DNA from: Epithemia pelagica
Lineage: Eukaryota > Bacillariophyta > Bacillariophyceae > Surirellales > Surirellaceae
Length of the DNA stretch: 64,000 nucleotides
Assembly: GCA_946965045.2 (NCBI GenBank)
Contig: OX337233.1
Location: 1,054,001 to 1,118,000, forward strand
Reading direction: 5' to 3'
In this document: piece after piece, positions 10,128-20,163 of the stretch
Position numbering within the stretch: the stretch's first letter is position 1
Layout: every line of letters begins with the position of its first letter
The notes under the pieces: generated by a model
Database searches by the model: none
What the model was told of the DNA's origin: nothing
What the model saw: the letters and a program-made list of their open reading frames with translations, nothing else
Made by a program: the position numbers and the translations under genes

Positions 10128-10211
10128 TACCCCCCAGCGGGGGTGAGTTTTTAGGATGCTAGAGAGTGAATGCACAAAGTGCATTCTCTTACTCACCCCC
10201 AAGGCGCGATC
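10128..10211 (+). repeat. Left terminal inverted repeat
   Basis: Pairs with 15952-16036. Contains an inner inverted repeat, gggggtgag at 10139-10147 and ctcaccccc at 10192-10200, plus a small tgcacaaagtgca hairpin absent from the right end. Confidence 0.92.
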
Positions 10212-10287
10212 TGGCTCACCCGTTTTTGACACAAACTTGCAAACCACACCACAGTCAATCCAGAGGGTAGAGGTGCAGCAGGTCGTC

Positions 10288-13200
10288 ATGTCGTCCAAGA
10301 AGTCATCCTCTTCACACAAACGCCATCGCAAGTCACAAGATGACGTTCGCAAGGTCTACGTTGCTCTCCCGGTCCGAGAAGAAGTCATAACCGATAGTAC
10401 AGAAGCCCCATCGAGCCTCGCCGAAAACCCACCTTCATCTTCCTCACACCACAGTGCTGCCACTGGCCCTGACCCTCCTCCTCCAAGCGAAGGATTGCCT
10501 CCTCCTGCTCCCAACGACATGGACGATTCAAGCCGCGACGATTCAGAGGATAGTAATGAAGACGAGGAGGGAGTGAATCCCTATGAAACTCCGGATGCTG
10601 TCAGACCTCCATTTTCAGCCGCCATCCTACAAGCACAACAAGACAACAACAACTACTCAGGACCGTCCACATTTGTACCGAGTGGTGATGCAAGTGATTT
10701 GTCCACCATTCCCTCGACTACCGATCACAGTCAGCAACAAAAACCGCCCCCACAAATGGATTCTTTCTCGGCTGCCTTCCCTTCTTCGAATGTTGCTTCT
10801 TCCCCATCAACCGAAGCACCTTTGTCTAACACCATCAATGCCCATCCACCCGTACCTTCGACGCATAACAGGATTTCGGATTTCTCCTTTAATTTGTGGC
10901 ATCGTCAACAAGTTTTTGGCGCAGTTGAGTTCGGCACCCAGACCTCTCCACAGAAATCACTCAATCTTCTGTCTGCCATCGAAGGCAATGCTGCTCCTCC
11001 CGTTTCCTCCGCCCCAACTGCGGCCGACAGTGATGCCTCCTCTGCACCTAACTACCCCCCCCACAACCCTTGGTCTGACACGGGTTCCTCCTCAGGCACA
11101 ACGAACCACAGGTGTGGCTCACCCGAATCTTAAAGTAAAGGCACGAAAGGTAGAGGAGGGTGCCTTTCTCCTTCCATTGCGCCGCATCTCTCCTCTGTCA
11201 TGCAACAACCCTGGACCCTCTACGGACAACATTCCCTTGGTTGTTGTTACTCCCACCCATCTCGGTCCCAACAAGTCCCTCGGTTTAGTTAAAAACCACT
11301 GTTCCTTGCTCCTCAAAAAAGCCAAGAACTACTCAAAAGGCGTTGGCAGGTCTCCTACTGGTGTAAAAAAACAACGGCGTTACCAAGACAACAAGAGCAA
11401 CAAGCGCAAACACCAGGAATCTACGGCTTCTGAAGATCCCTCCAGTACCTTGTCCGACCAACACTCCCTGCAAGTTGTGACTTCCTTTTCCATGAGGACT
11501 CTTCTCCTGGAGGATCTCTGGTTCTTGAAAGAAGGCACTCCTGTTGCCCTGTTTTTCCATGACGAATCACTCCCACCGCGCTATGCCAAGAAATGGATGA
11601 AGATATGGAATGATACATTGCAATCAATGCATCTTCCACAAGTACTCTGTCAAGGTCGGTCATTTAAACAATTGACTGGTTGGGTTTATCTCAACCCGGA
11701 TGATCGAAGGTCCAAGGTTGTAGGCCTTCACCCCTATCCCGAGATTGAGGAGGCTCTCAAGGAAGTCCATCAACATGGTCTACATTTAAAATTTCCATAC
11801 ATTCCGCCCTCCTCCAACTTCAATTTAACCAATCCGCCAACGGACTGTATTCCGGAGTTGTTGTGTTGGTTCGAGGTCTTCCAGTTCCCTCAATCTATCT
11901 TCGTACAGGCGGACTATCACCCCGAACGACCCTGGCTTACTCAGTTTCGTGGGCTGAAAGCAAGTGGAGACGACCGATTAACCCTCCTTCATCGTTTGGT
12001 TCAAGAAACACCCGGTGACCGGTATATGTTGTCGGACTTGCGGCATGTCTGGGAGCATTGCAAATCAACAATCGTCATAAATGACCTCAAGCAAGAGCAC
12101 GAATCCGCCATTGCTTCCCTTCGCGAAGAACTCTCCAACGCTGTTCCTCCACCATTCATTGAACCAGATGTCATCAAGGACTTTTGCGAGAAGGTTGACA
12201 AACGAATCTTAGATAGAATGGAGGATTGTTTTGGTCGTTTTTGTAATATATTTGACAAGTTCCTCTCAGAGAGTGAAACGAGAGAACTTGCAAATGATTT
12301 TGAGCGAATGCTTCCGGTGCATTTCAACAGCCTCATGGGCTCGAGCGGCTATACCAAGAAATTAGAAGAGGCCTCTGTTAGTTCCGAAGGTCCAAGTTTG
12401 ATGCGCCAACGGTTTTCACTTGATGTACTCTTCCAGTTCATCCTCAAAGCTCGGAAGCAGAACAACCACCGCTTGGTCCCCTTTGCCATGGTTTTTACAA
12501 TGGGGCAATACGCCTGTGGCCACCCTCTATTGGCAATGCAAATTCCTGTTTGGTTGGGACTGTCTGTGTCCAAAAGAACTATGGAACGTCGTATACAACC
12601 TTGGCTGGATACGTATGAAAATCGGACGAAGAAGGCCATTCGTCGTGTTACAAGTCTCCTTTGCGTCTTTGACAACTTGCAAGACGGTAGAAGACTACAG
12701 TTCCAGCATGGTGAGAGTTCTACGTTCACACGGGTGACCGCTAGATTCATGATGACAATGTATCTGTCGAAGTTCCCACAATGGGTTTATTCTTTCATGG
12801 AGCGTCCCTCCATGACATTCATTCAGCAATCAATACCCGCTGCCTTCAACATGACGGCCTTTGAACAATCACCGGATACCGCTTGGTACAATGTCCTAAA
12901 GTCAATGTTTTTCGGAACGTATATCAGTGATACACAACAACATGGCAATCCATTTGACTGTTCGGGCAAGAGGGTACGTTACTACCAACAAATTCGTAGT
13001 TGCTGTTGGGAACTTGGAACAATCAAGCGTTATTTATCAACAAGACGACGGTTGGATTCCAATGTTGACTATACTTTGCAGCCTACTGTTTTCGCCCGTA
13101 ATGCCTGTCGTCAAACTGTCTGTCGCAGTATGAACAAGCTAAGGAAGAACCGCCAAGGCAATATCTTTGCCATTGCGAAACAGTTTCCTCCGAAGGTCGT

Positions 13201-13625
13201 GCAGACATGGCGTAGCACTCCCCCTGCGGCTGAATTATTGATACTTCCTGTCTCAGTTTTAGACGAGACTACCAAAACAGGAGCGTCAGGAATTGTCCTA
13301 GACTTTATGGTGTTGCATGGCCTCCTCGAATGGAACCATGCTACTACAATGTACGAACCGCGTGATAGTATCCGTAGCCTTACAGAAAATGGGAGAGAAG
13401 CATATATTGGATGCAAGGCAACGAGATGCCGAACGTAAGGAGCGGGAAAACCATTTCTTGCGTTTCAAACTTTATAATCGACTCGTCGAGATGGAAGAGA
13501 ATTCTGCCCGACTTGGTTGGGACGAGGAAAGTACAGGTATGGAAGATGACGACATAATGGATGAAGACCCTCTAGACCGGGCGGGCAAGTACTTTGAAAA
13601 TTACAAAAGAAATTGGAGAACTTAA
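10288..13625 (+). pseudogene. Transposon plus-strand protein, candidate transposase
   Basis: Long protein, about 1,110 residues if its frames are joined. I prefer the start at ATG 10288 (MSSKKSSSS), because an upstream in-frame ATG at 10156 falls inside the terminal repeat. The first 280 residues are low-complexity Ser/Pro/Asp/Gln. Then comes a basic stretch (KKQRRYQDNKSNKRKH) and a folded region: KFPYIPPSSNFNL, a coiled segment about 12085-12140, a helical block RFSLDVLFQFILKARKQNN, then LLCVFDNLQDGRRLQFQHG, and a charged helical tail. The VFDNLQ...RRLQ block recalls the (Y/F)DN(I/L)N motif of DUF6589-type proteins of eukaryotic mobile elements; that is a guess from memory. Two frame changes are needed, one between about 11050 and 11140 (a C8 run is the likeliest slip, or an intron) and one at about 13405. 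Its place in the element makes it the transposase candidate. Confidence 0.55.
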
Positions 13626-13678
13626 TTACTAACGGTACTACATGTTAAAATGATACTGGATAGTAGAGTGGCGTGTGG

Positions 13679-15856
13679 TTATTCCTTTGTAGGTAAGCTC
13701 TTGAAACCTGTCCATGAATCCGGATCATTAAGGCGTGGGTTCCCATTATCCATATAGCCAAGCTTTACAAGTAGATGTAGACCGTCGACCTCGGGTTCCA
13801 GAATTTGGGCACAAAAGCACTTGATTATAAGTGCTTTGGTTCTTTGCCTAACATACCGGTTAGTTGTCAAACCCAAAACGGATTTCGGGAAAGCTTTGAT
13901 TGGCTTACCACCAGGACCTGGAGTCTCGATGGAGAGGAGCTCGTCAAGAAAGCAGTCTTTGTGTAGAGAGAGCCTTGAAGAGGGTACCTTATCAGTGATG
14001 AACAATCTCACGAGATATGCCTTGAAGTTTTCTATGTTGATTGCCGCATCAAGAGGCGTAGTAATCCGTGGTTTGGCACACCTCCAACAGGCGCCCCCAC
14101 AAGACGTAGGAATGTCACATTGTGTCTGTCGATGTGGATTCAACATCATTTGTTCCAACGCAAAATGCACGCAATGCCCGTCGTCCAAGCAAATAAGCGC
14201 TATAACCTTTCGAATAGCGTCCCATTGGCGTTTTGCTAACGCATCAATGGACAACATGGTAGTAGATTTCATTGTAGAGGTAGGATTGCTTGACTGTTGG
14301 GATGCCGCAGGTTTGTCGGACGCCTGTTTTCTTTTGGCAGCTTCGTATTTTGGTATAAGAAACACCCTCGTCATGAGCGCGACAAGGCTGTTTAGTGATA
14401 TGATCATGGTGAAGGAGGAGGTGTTAAAGGTTGCGGTCACGCTGCGTCCGCATCGTCCAGAACACTGAATCAGATCCTCCAGGCTCTGAGGGAAGCCATG
14501 GAAAATCACTGCGTCCACTTCATGGCAATCAATACCAGAGCCCGTGGTTCCAGCAGTAGCAAAGTATCCGACCGGGTCAAAGCGGAGAAGGCGTCGGGTG
14601 GTCGGACAGGTTTCCACAAGGGGCTTTCCCACGAAAAGATTTGTGTTGTGGAATTTTTGTTCCCTGTACATGTTTCCATGTACCAACACGAGATCTTTTT
14701 GGATTCCCAGTACATTCAGCTGGTGTCGACATTTTTGATGAAGGTCGATAATGGCTTTCCGTGAATTGGAATATATCATTATCTTCCTTCCACCGGATGC
14801 ACGAGATATTTTTACGAGATCCCTCTTTATGCGACGAAGTGGGGTATCTTGAAAGCAAATGTTGAGAGAAATGTTGCGACGCTCTACCCCTGAGTGGCAA
14901 TGGGGCCAAACAAGATCGTTTGTGGGACAGAAAGACAACCCTGTTAACGCTTCAAGGTCAGACACCATTGTCAGCGAGGCGGTAGCTGTCATGAAGAGAA
15001 TGGGAATTGGTGTAGTGGCCCAACGCTTTGCACACTGAAAGAGAACCTGCTTGAGGTCACTGAATTCCTGACGAAACTCCATGCCGTGACATGCATAAAG
15101 ATGGCACTCGTCAACAGCAATGAATCGTAAGGTTCCGTTTTGGAAACATTTGGTAATGGTTTGGCACCACTGAGGGTCTCGCGTCAACTTTTGGGGGGAA
15201 GAAAACAGAGCGATTGTTGTTTTGGATTCTGGAGACAAACTCTCCAACCGTTGGCGAAGAAAGTCGTTGTTGTTGGTGGACCGTATGACATCCAAGTTAA
15301 AGACACGAAGACGCTTGCCCAGGCCTTGATTGGAAGACAGATTTGTTAACTTCGAGGTTTGATCTGCTGATAGACTCAACAGAGGCACGATTGTAAGCGT
15401 GATGCCGCCGCATATGAAGCCACATACATCGCGTACGGCGGACTTTCCCCCACCGGTGGACCGAACAAGGAGCAATGGACGCAAACGTTGAGAGGGAACG
15501 CGTTCGACGTGACGACGGAGGACTTGTTGGCATGCCAGCATCTGCCACGGTCGAACGGTCTTCCCATGCCAGTCTTTGAATGATGCCTCGATGGACCTTG
15601 CAAGATCAGGGGAGTCTTCCGAATGTTCAATCAAAGGGTCAGGTACGGAGTGTACCTCTTCGATGGTCGGCAAAGAGGCATTTGGGGCTGCGGAAGGATG
15701 GTCATCCATTTGGTTGTTGTTCGGTTGTTGTTGGTTGTATTGGTATGGAGCGATCGAAGCCGTCTGCAGGACTGGGCGCTCTATTTCAACGCCGTGGGGG
15801 TCCCTTGAGGTAGTAGAGACCACTTGTGCATGTCGGGGAGGATTGACAGGGTCCAT
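13679..15856 (-). CDS. RecQ-type DNA helicase in transposon
   Basis: Superfamily 2 helicase of 725 residues, intact, ATG at 15856. Motifs: STGGGKS (Walker A, residues 133-139), DECH (249-252), TATA (290-293), ATAGTTGSGID (motif V, about 433-443) and QCSGRCGR (motif VI, 464-471). A Cys/His cluster at about 556-593, ending CGGACWRCAK, occupies the place of the RecQ zinc subdomain. The first 90 residues are low-complexity, and no HRDC or nuclease domain is visible. RecQ enzymes unwind DNA 3'-5'. The degenerate RecQ type with a poorly conserved DEAH-like box resembles the telomere-linked helicases of fungi (comparison from knowledge, not computed). It lies just inside the right terminal repeat and converges on the plus-strand protein, so it is element cargo or part of the transposition machinery. 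Confidence 0.85.
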   Translation of the reverse strand: MDPVNPPRHAQVVSTTSRDPHGVEIERPVLQTASIAPYQYNQQQPNNNQMDDHPSAAPNASLPTIEEVHSVPDPLIEHSEDSPDLARSIEASFKDWHGKTVRPWQMLACQQVLRRHVERVPSQRLRPLLLVRSTGGGKSAVRDVCGFICGGITLTIVPLLSLSADQTSKLTNLSSNQGLGKRLRVFNLDVIRSTNNNDFLRQRLESLSPESKTTIALFSSPQKLTRDPQWCQTITKCFQNGTLRFIAVDECHLYACHGMEFRQEFSDLKQVLFQCAKRWATTPIPILFMTATASLTMVSDLEALTGLSFCPTNDLVWPHCHSGVERRNISLNICFQDTPLRRIKRDLVKISRASGGRKIMIYSNSRKAIIDLHQKCRHQLNVLGIQKDLVLVHGNMYREQKFHNTNLFVGKPLVETCPTTRRLLRFDPVGYFATAGTTGSGIDCHEVDAVIFHGFPQSLEDLIQCSGRCGRSVTATFNTSSFTMIISLNSLVALMTRVFLIPKYEAAKRKQASDKPAASQQSSNPTSTMKSTTMLSIDALAKRQWDAIRKVIALICLDDGHCVHFALEQMMLNPHRQTQCDIPTSCGGACWRCAKPRITTPLDAAINIENFKAYLVRLFITDKVPSSRLSLHKDCFLDELLSIETPGPGGKPIKAFPKSVLGLTTNRYVRQRTKALIIKCFCAQILEPEVDGLHLLVKLGYMDNGNPRLNDPDSWTGFKSLPTKE

Positions 15857-15951
15857 GGGAGAAGATTGCGTCGTTACTAAATGGAGCTCGTAGTGGTTGC
15901 GTTGAGGTGCATGTGAGTTTTGGTCAAAAACGGGAAATCGCCAATTTTGAG

Positions 15952-16036
15952 GATCGCGCCTTGGGGGTGAGTAAGGGAATGTACTCGTAGAAAATGACTC
16001 TCTAGCAGCCTAAAAACTCACCCCCGCTGGGGGGTA
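15952..16036 (-). repeat. Right terminal inverted repeat
   Basis: Reverse complement matches the left end over its whole length: first 20 bases identical, then few mismatches except in a central 20-base patch. Followed directly by the target duplication at 16037-16046. Confidence 0.92.
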
Positions 16037-16069
16037 CTTGGTTTGTGTGAGGGAATGATGAGACTTTCA

Positions 16070-16265
16070 CAGTCCCTAGCGGGGGTGGATACGAGGGTGA
16101 AATTGTCTTTTTACCATCGATGATTACCTCCGAAATATCCTCGCTAGGGAGTGCATACTCTCATCTCTCCACACAAACACAACCGACTCCCCATATATGT
16201 GCGACTGATGGATGGTTAGAAAATATAGGGTCCTGACATACATTCGCCGCTTAGGAGTCCTTGTA
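16070..16265 (+). repeat. Transposon-terminus relic, copy 2
   Basis: Begins tccctagcgggggtgg followed by agggtgaaatt, close to the first 35 bases of the MITE terminal repeat, then continues as a direct copy of 7548-7706. It sits between the large transposon and the receptor gene and may lie in that gene's promoter. Bases 16266-16360 show nothing else. Confidence 0.6.
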
Positions 16266-16360
16266 GTCTAATTGCGCCTGTAAACAATTTGCCCCATTGA
16301 AGAGAGTATCCCCAAAATCCAGATATACGTTGTGTCAAAAGCCGGAAGCCTGCTTCCACC

Positions 16361-18136
16361 ATGGCAGACGAGAGCGGCGGGAGTAGCGGCGGCTCCGACT
16401 TTATGTCGGACGGCCAACAAGTGACTCTCTTGACGGCTCAAGCGCTCGCCAGTTTGATTTCTGTCTTTGGTTCGGCCAGTGTCCTTGTAATTGTCCTTCA
16501 ATCCAAACGCCGTCAACCACAAGGCATTGCTACCAGCGGCCGCATGGGTGGAAGAGGAGGACAACAACGGACCGCGTTGTATCACCGCATCTTATTTGGT
16601 TTGAGCGTCTATGACATTATCTTCTCGCTGAACTTTGCCGTGGCTCCCTATCTTCAACCGCCAGCGGAACGGTTGCTGGGAGCAGCGGGAACTGTCGCCT
16701 CTTGCAGCGCGAGTGGGTTCTTCCACATGAGTGGTATCGCCACGGTTCTCTACAACCTCAATCTCTCCTTTTTTTACTATCAAACGATTGTGCTGGGCAT
16801 GAGTGAGGAAAAATTGATCCAACGGTTTGAACTCTGGATGCACGGTGTACCGTTTGTCTTTTGGGTTGCCTTTGGTGCGGTCAATGTGGGTCGGGAAAAT
16901 TTCAACCCTTGGGAAACGGTGCGATTGTGCAGCATCAAACCGTACCCCGCAAGCACATGCGCCTTGGACCGAGAGTTGTCCGATTGCGAACGAGGCTCCC
17001 ACGCCATGAAAACGGGGTACATGATGGTCGCTGTGATTGCTTTGAGTTCGCTCCTTTCCATTGTTTTGACCATTCGAGTCTATGTCAGTGTCAAACAAAC
17101 CTTTGCCGCGAGTCGAAAGCACTTGGTATTTTCATCCACGACCGCCGCTCGTTCCAAGGAGGATGCAGCGTCCAATGCTCTTCCAGAAACCCCTTTTCCG
17201 CGCGAGAAAATTGGCGCCCTGGCTGCTGCTCTTCGAAGGAAACAAGAAGAATGGCAGGCCAAAACAGGAACCGGGGCCATCTCGGATTCTGTCACTTTGG
17301 AACCCGTAGCCAGTGCTGGGGCAGGTTCTTGCTCCACGGTCCCCAACGCGACCTCGACACCAGACTATTCCTACCACAAGGATGAGGAAGGATCCAACTC
17401 GGTCTCCGCATCGTCAAGGCCTGTCGTTGTTGTTTCGGAATCTGCAATTCCCTCGAGGACGAGAACTACCTCCCAAGAATCCATTTACCCTCCCGCTCGT
17501 CCGAAAGGAAGCACCACGGATCGCCAAGCAGAACGTTTGCGACAAGTCATGGTGCAAGCCATTTTGTATTGCTCCTTCTTTACTGGAGCAGTTGTTTTTA
17601 TGATGGTGATGATGATTGTGGAAGATGTTGCCATGATTCCTCGAAGTGATCTGGGACAACCGGGGTGGTTTCTTTTGATTCTGGTGGAAACCGTGGCGGT
17701 GGCCTTGTGCGGCTTTTTTCAGTTTTGCATTTACATTCGTCCGTGGTACTTGCGCTGGCGAAGGGCCGGTTTTACTGTTTTGGAAAGTCTTCAGTCCATT
17801 TATCAGGGCCATACCGCTCCCACCCACCCACGCGTCCGGTCCAGCACTCAGTCTCACAAGAATGCCCGCTGCAGTGACACGAGCTGCGCTTCGGCCACCA
17901 CGTCGGCACGAGTACGGAATAACTCAAGGAATCAACCAGACGTGACCGAAGTGACTCCCAGCTCTGCCTCCCGAATGCCTCAGGATTCCGATGACACAAG
18001 ACAACAACAAGATTTGGACGAAGATGTGGATTACATTCCGCCCAAGGAGCAGTTTCTCTCTGCCAAGGAAGCAACAGAAGTGGAGGGGCCCACTTTTGCA
18101 GACGAAGAAGGAGAGAAGTGCTTCCCAGATGAATGA
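16361..18136 (+). CDS. Seven-transmembrane receptor-like protein
   Basis: Heptahelical protein of 591 residues, ATG at 16361 in a good context. Hydrophobic segments lie at about 25-47, 77-98, 113-142, 158-176, 218-241, 396-420 and 436-458. Conserved cysteines stand before TM3 (Cys115) and in extracellular loop 2 (Cys190, Cys200), as in G-protein-coupled receptors. TM7 ends FCIYIRPWYLRWRR; this IYIRP ending is common in protist cAMP-receptor-like and stramenopile orphan receptors. Intracellular loop 3 is unusually long (about 245-395), Ser/Thr-rich with mixed charge, and the C-terminal tail (about 465-591) is hydrophilic and acidic, both likely regulatory. Role at the plasma membrane inferred: sensing of an unknown ligand. 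No intron. Confidence 0.75.
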   Translation: MADESGGSSGGSDFMSDGQQVTLLTAQALASLISVFGSASVLVIVLQSKRRQPQGIATSGRMGGRGGQQRTALYHRILFGLSVYDIIFSLNFAVAPYLQPPAERLLGAAGTVASCSASGFFHMSGIATVLYNLNLSFFYYQTIVLGMSEEKLIQRFELWMHGVPFVFWVAFGAVNVGRENFNPWETVRLCSIKPYPASTCALDRELSDCERGSHAMKTGYMMVAVIALSSLLSIVLTIRVYVSVKQTFAASRKHLVFSSTTAARSKEDAASNALPETPFPREKIGALAAALRRKQEEWQAKTGTGAISDSVTLEPVASAGAGSCSTVPNATSTPDYSYHKDEEGSNSVSASSRPVVVVSESAIPSRTRTTSQESIYPPARPKGSTTDRQAERLRQVMVQAILYCSFFTGAVVFMMVMMIVEDVAMIPRSDLGQPGWFLLILVETVAVALCGFFQFCIYIRPWYLRWRRAGFTVLESLQSIYQGHTAPTHPRVRSSTQSHKNARCSDTSCASATTSARVRNNSRNQPDVTEVTPSSASRMPQDSDDTRQQQDLDEDVDYIPPKEQFLSAKEATEVEGPTFADEEGEKCFPDE

Positions 18137-19168
18137 GCTAGAGAGGAAAGAGAATGGCACTGAAGTGAAAAAGCTCAAGTTTCACAGATGTGATTCTCAA
18201 TCGGGAGCAGATACCCTCACCTTCCAACCCACACAAGAAGAACCACAACGATGATAAGTCCAACAAACGACACGGAGTAACAACTCTTCGCCATTTATCT
18301 CTGTTCCGCTGGTGGACTTGCCACTGGAACAGCAGCTATGTTCCACTGCAGCAACAACCTTGGGTTAACAGAACGGTCTGTGCTCTGACCTCTTTGTTTT
18401 GCAGCTGATTTTGTGACAGTAAACTTCTGGAAAATCTCCGAACTGCGACGAGAATAGCCAGGAGAAGTTACATTGGGAACAATGGCCTCGCATCCTGGGG
18501 TTGAGGTATCATTTCTGGTTTACTCTTCGTTTCATAATCCCCAGCACGGCCTATAGATGCCCTTTTAACCTAATTTGGTTGACTCGGGTTAAGTGTGTCT
18601 TTTGTTGAGGGCCTTGTGTTTGAAATTTGCTGCACACCGGCAGAGTCACTCTATTATCGAAATCCGACCTTCCTTTGGTACAAAGAGCACTATTATCCAT
18701 ATAGATGAGGTCTTACAGATTGAACGCAAGCAATCAAGGCTCGCAACTATGGTTGAGACGAAAAATCGTATTTCGACACCCAAGCCCACAGTCCCATGCC
18801 CAAAATCTTTTGACGACGATCTAGAAGTTGCATCTCTCAAAAAAACAACTGGGCAGCCGACGACAGGCAAAGTTTGAGGAGGAAGCGTTGCAGAGCATGA
18901 ATTGGAAGAAGAGCTGATTTTAGTGAAAGATGAAAGTCGGCACCTTGAAGCATCACATTCTGACTTCGACGTCAACTAACCCGGCAAATCAAGACGCATT
19001 CTTCCTTGATCTGAAAGAGTCGAACGATGAACGATTCCAACTTCTTGTATAAAGGAAAGGCCAGTGTCATATTCGTATTGCCACAAGGATGATTTGCGAA
19101 GCTTCGTTGTTCGTTGAACAACAGCGTTTTGTATAGCCCGAATCTCCACATCAAAAAGAGATTCACGT
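18137..19168. other. Intergenic, no supported gene
   Basis: About 1 kb between the receptor and tRNA-Phe. Short frames exist on both strands around 18590-18975 (about 95 and 109 codons), but they oppose each other and show no recognisable domain or repeat. Confidence 0.5.
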
Positions 19169-19240
19169 GTCGGTTCCGTGAATCGAACACGGGGCCTGCA
19201 GATCTTCAGTCTGACGCTCTACCAACTGAGCTAAACCGAC
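19169..19240 (-). tRNA. tRNA-Phe (GAA)
   Basis: On the minus strand a 72-base cloverleaf: acceptor GTCGGTT paired with AACCGAC, D-arm AGCTCAGTTGGTAGAGC, anticodon loop CTGAAGA with anticodon GAA, variable loop AGGCC and T-arm with TTCGATT. The CCA end is not encoded, as in eukaryotic nuclear tRNAs, and there is no intron. One weak pair at the base of the anticodon stem. Confidence 0.95.
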
Positions 19241-19816
19241 TCTGACGTGGCCGACTTTTCCTTGTATTATCATGATCCATCAGCGACATCATAGATACAA
19301 TGGATATAGGAGTAGGACGAGAATTTATGTCAAGGGCTCTAGAGGTCTAGGGGAACAAAGAAATCCATTCCTATTCCTAATTCCTACTCCTTCAAGACAT
19401 TCGAATTCGACCGAGAGAGATTCCACACCCACCTAACTAAATCCAATTCTAGCTAGAAGATGTTCGGACGATTCAGGAGGGGTATCCCAGGGACTGTGCA
19501 TGTTTGCATATTGCGACGGCAAGAGCACTCCACGACAGAGTTTAGCATATTGTCTGACCATGTCATGCATCCCATGGTTCGGAACAATGTCCTATCCCCA
19601 TCCATATGCGACGGTTCAACTTTTATGTTCGCCTCTCACACTTTTAACGGTATTTAGGTAACGGCGCTTTCACAGCGACGATATCCTAAATGCGGGGGAG
19701 GGAGTTATCCTGAGAGAGGATTGGCGGTAGCGTTTTCTGCACAGTGACGACGAAAACGTTGAAAGTCCTGTGATCGAATCGCGCACTGTTTTTTGTGTGT
19801 TATCCATTCGTCACGT
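19241..19816. other. Intergenic, no supported gene
   Basis: 576 bases between tRNA-Phe and the 3' end of the kinase gene. Short pyrimidine-rich runs at about 19365-19392; nothing else recognisable. Confidence 0.5.
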
Positions 19817-20126
19817 TCAATGTCGTAGACCACCCGAGTGGACTGCGGACGCTGCGGCTAGTTCCGCCGGAGTGGCGGGTGCTCCAGCGGGGCTTTGTGT
19901 CGGGTTGTCGGTCATGGTTAAAAAGGCATGTTGCAATGCGTCCAGAGGTTTGATTCGTTCTTCCGGATTGTACGCCAACATTTGGTACACCAAATCAATG
20001 AATAGCTCGTAATTCCGTTGAGAATTGTGTGCTTCACTGGGAGGATACTTCTTCTTCTGTTGGGCGCCAACTGTAATAACTTCGGTGAGCGAGGCAATTG
20101 GATCGGAACTGGGAACAATAAACTCT

Positions 20127-20163
<37 letters not shown>

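Larger units (their letters stand above)
10128..16036. mobile_element. 5.9-kb TIR DNA transposon with RecQ-like helicase
   Basis: A complete element of 5909 bp. Its ends are inverted repeats of 84 and 85 bp (10128-10211 and 15952-16036), starting taccccccagcgggggtgag. It is flanked by a perfect 10-bp target duplication, cttggtttgt, at 10118-10127 and 16037-16046. Inside are two convergent genes: an unrecognised protein (plus, 10288-13625) and a RecQ-type helicase (minus, 13679-15856), 53 bases apart tail to tail, each starting close to one terminal repeat. Each terminal repeat can also fold on itself (gggggtgag against ctcaccccc). A 9-11 bp duplication with long terminal repeats is typical of Mutator-like elements, but I see no MULE transposase signature, so the superfamily is open. 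The plus-strand gene carries frame breaks, so this copy may no longer move alone. Confidence 0.9.

Noticed and set aside
10583..11100. First 170 codons of the 951-codon plus frame in the transposon
   Set aside because: They overlap the Ser/Pro-rich N-terminal frame, which has the better start and composition; this part is out of frame.
10128..16036. Helitron
   Set aside because: Has terminal inverted repeats and a 10-bp target duplication; no Rep motif, and the helicase is RecQ-type, not Pif1-type.
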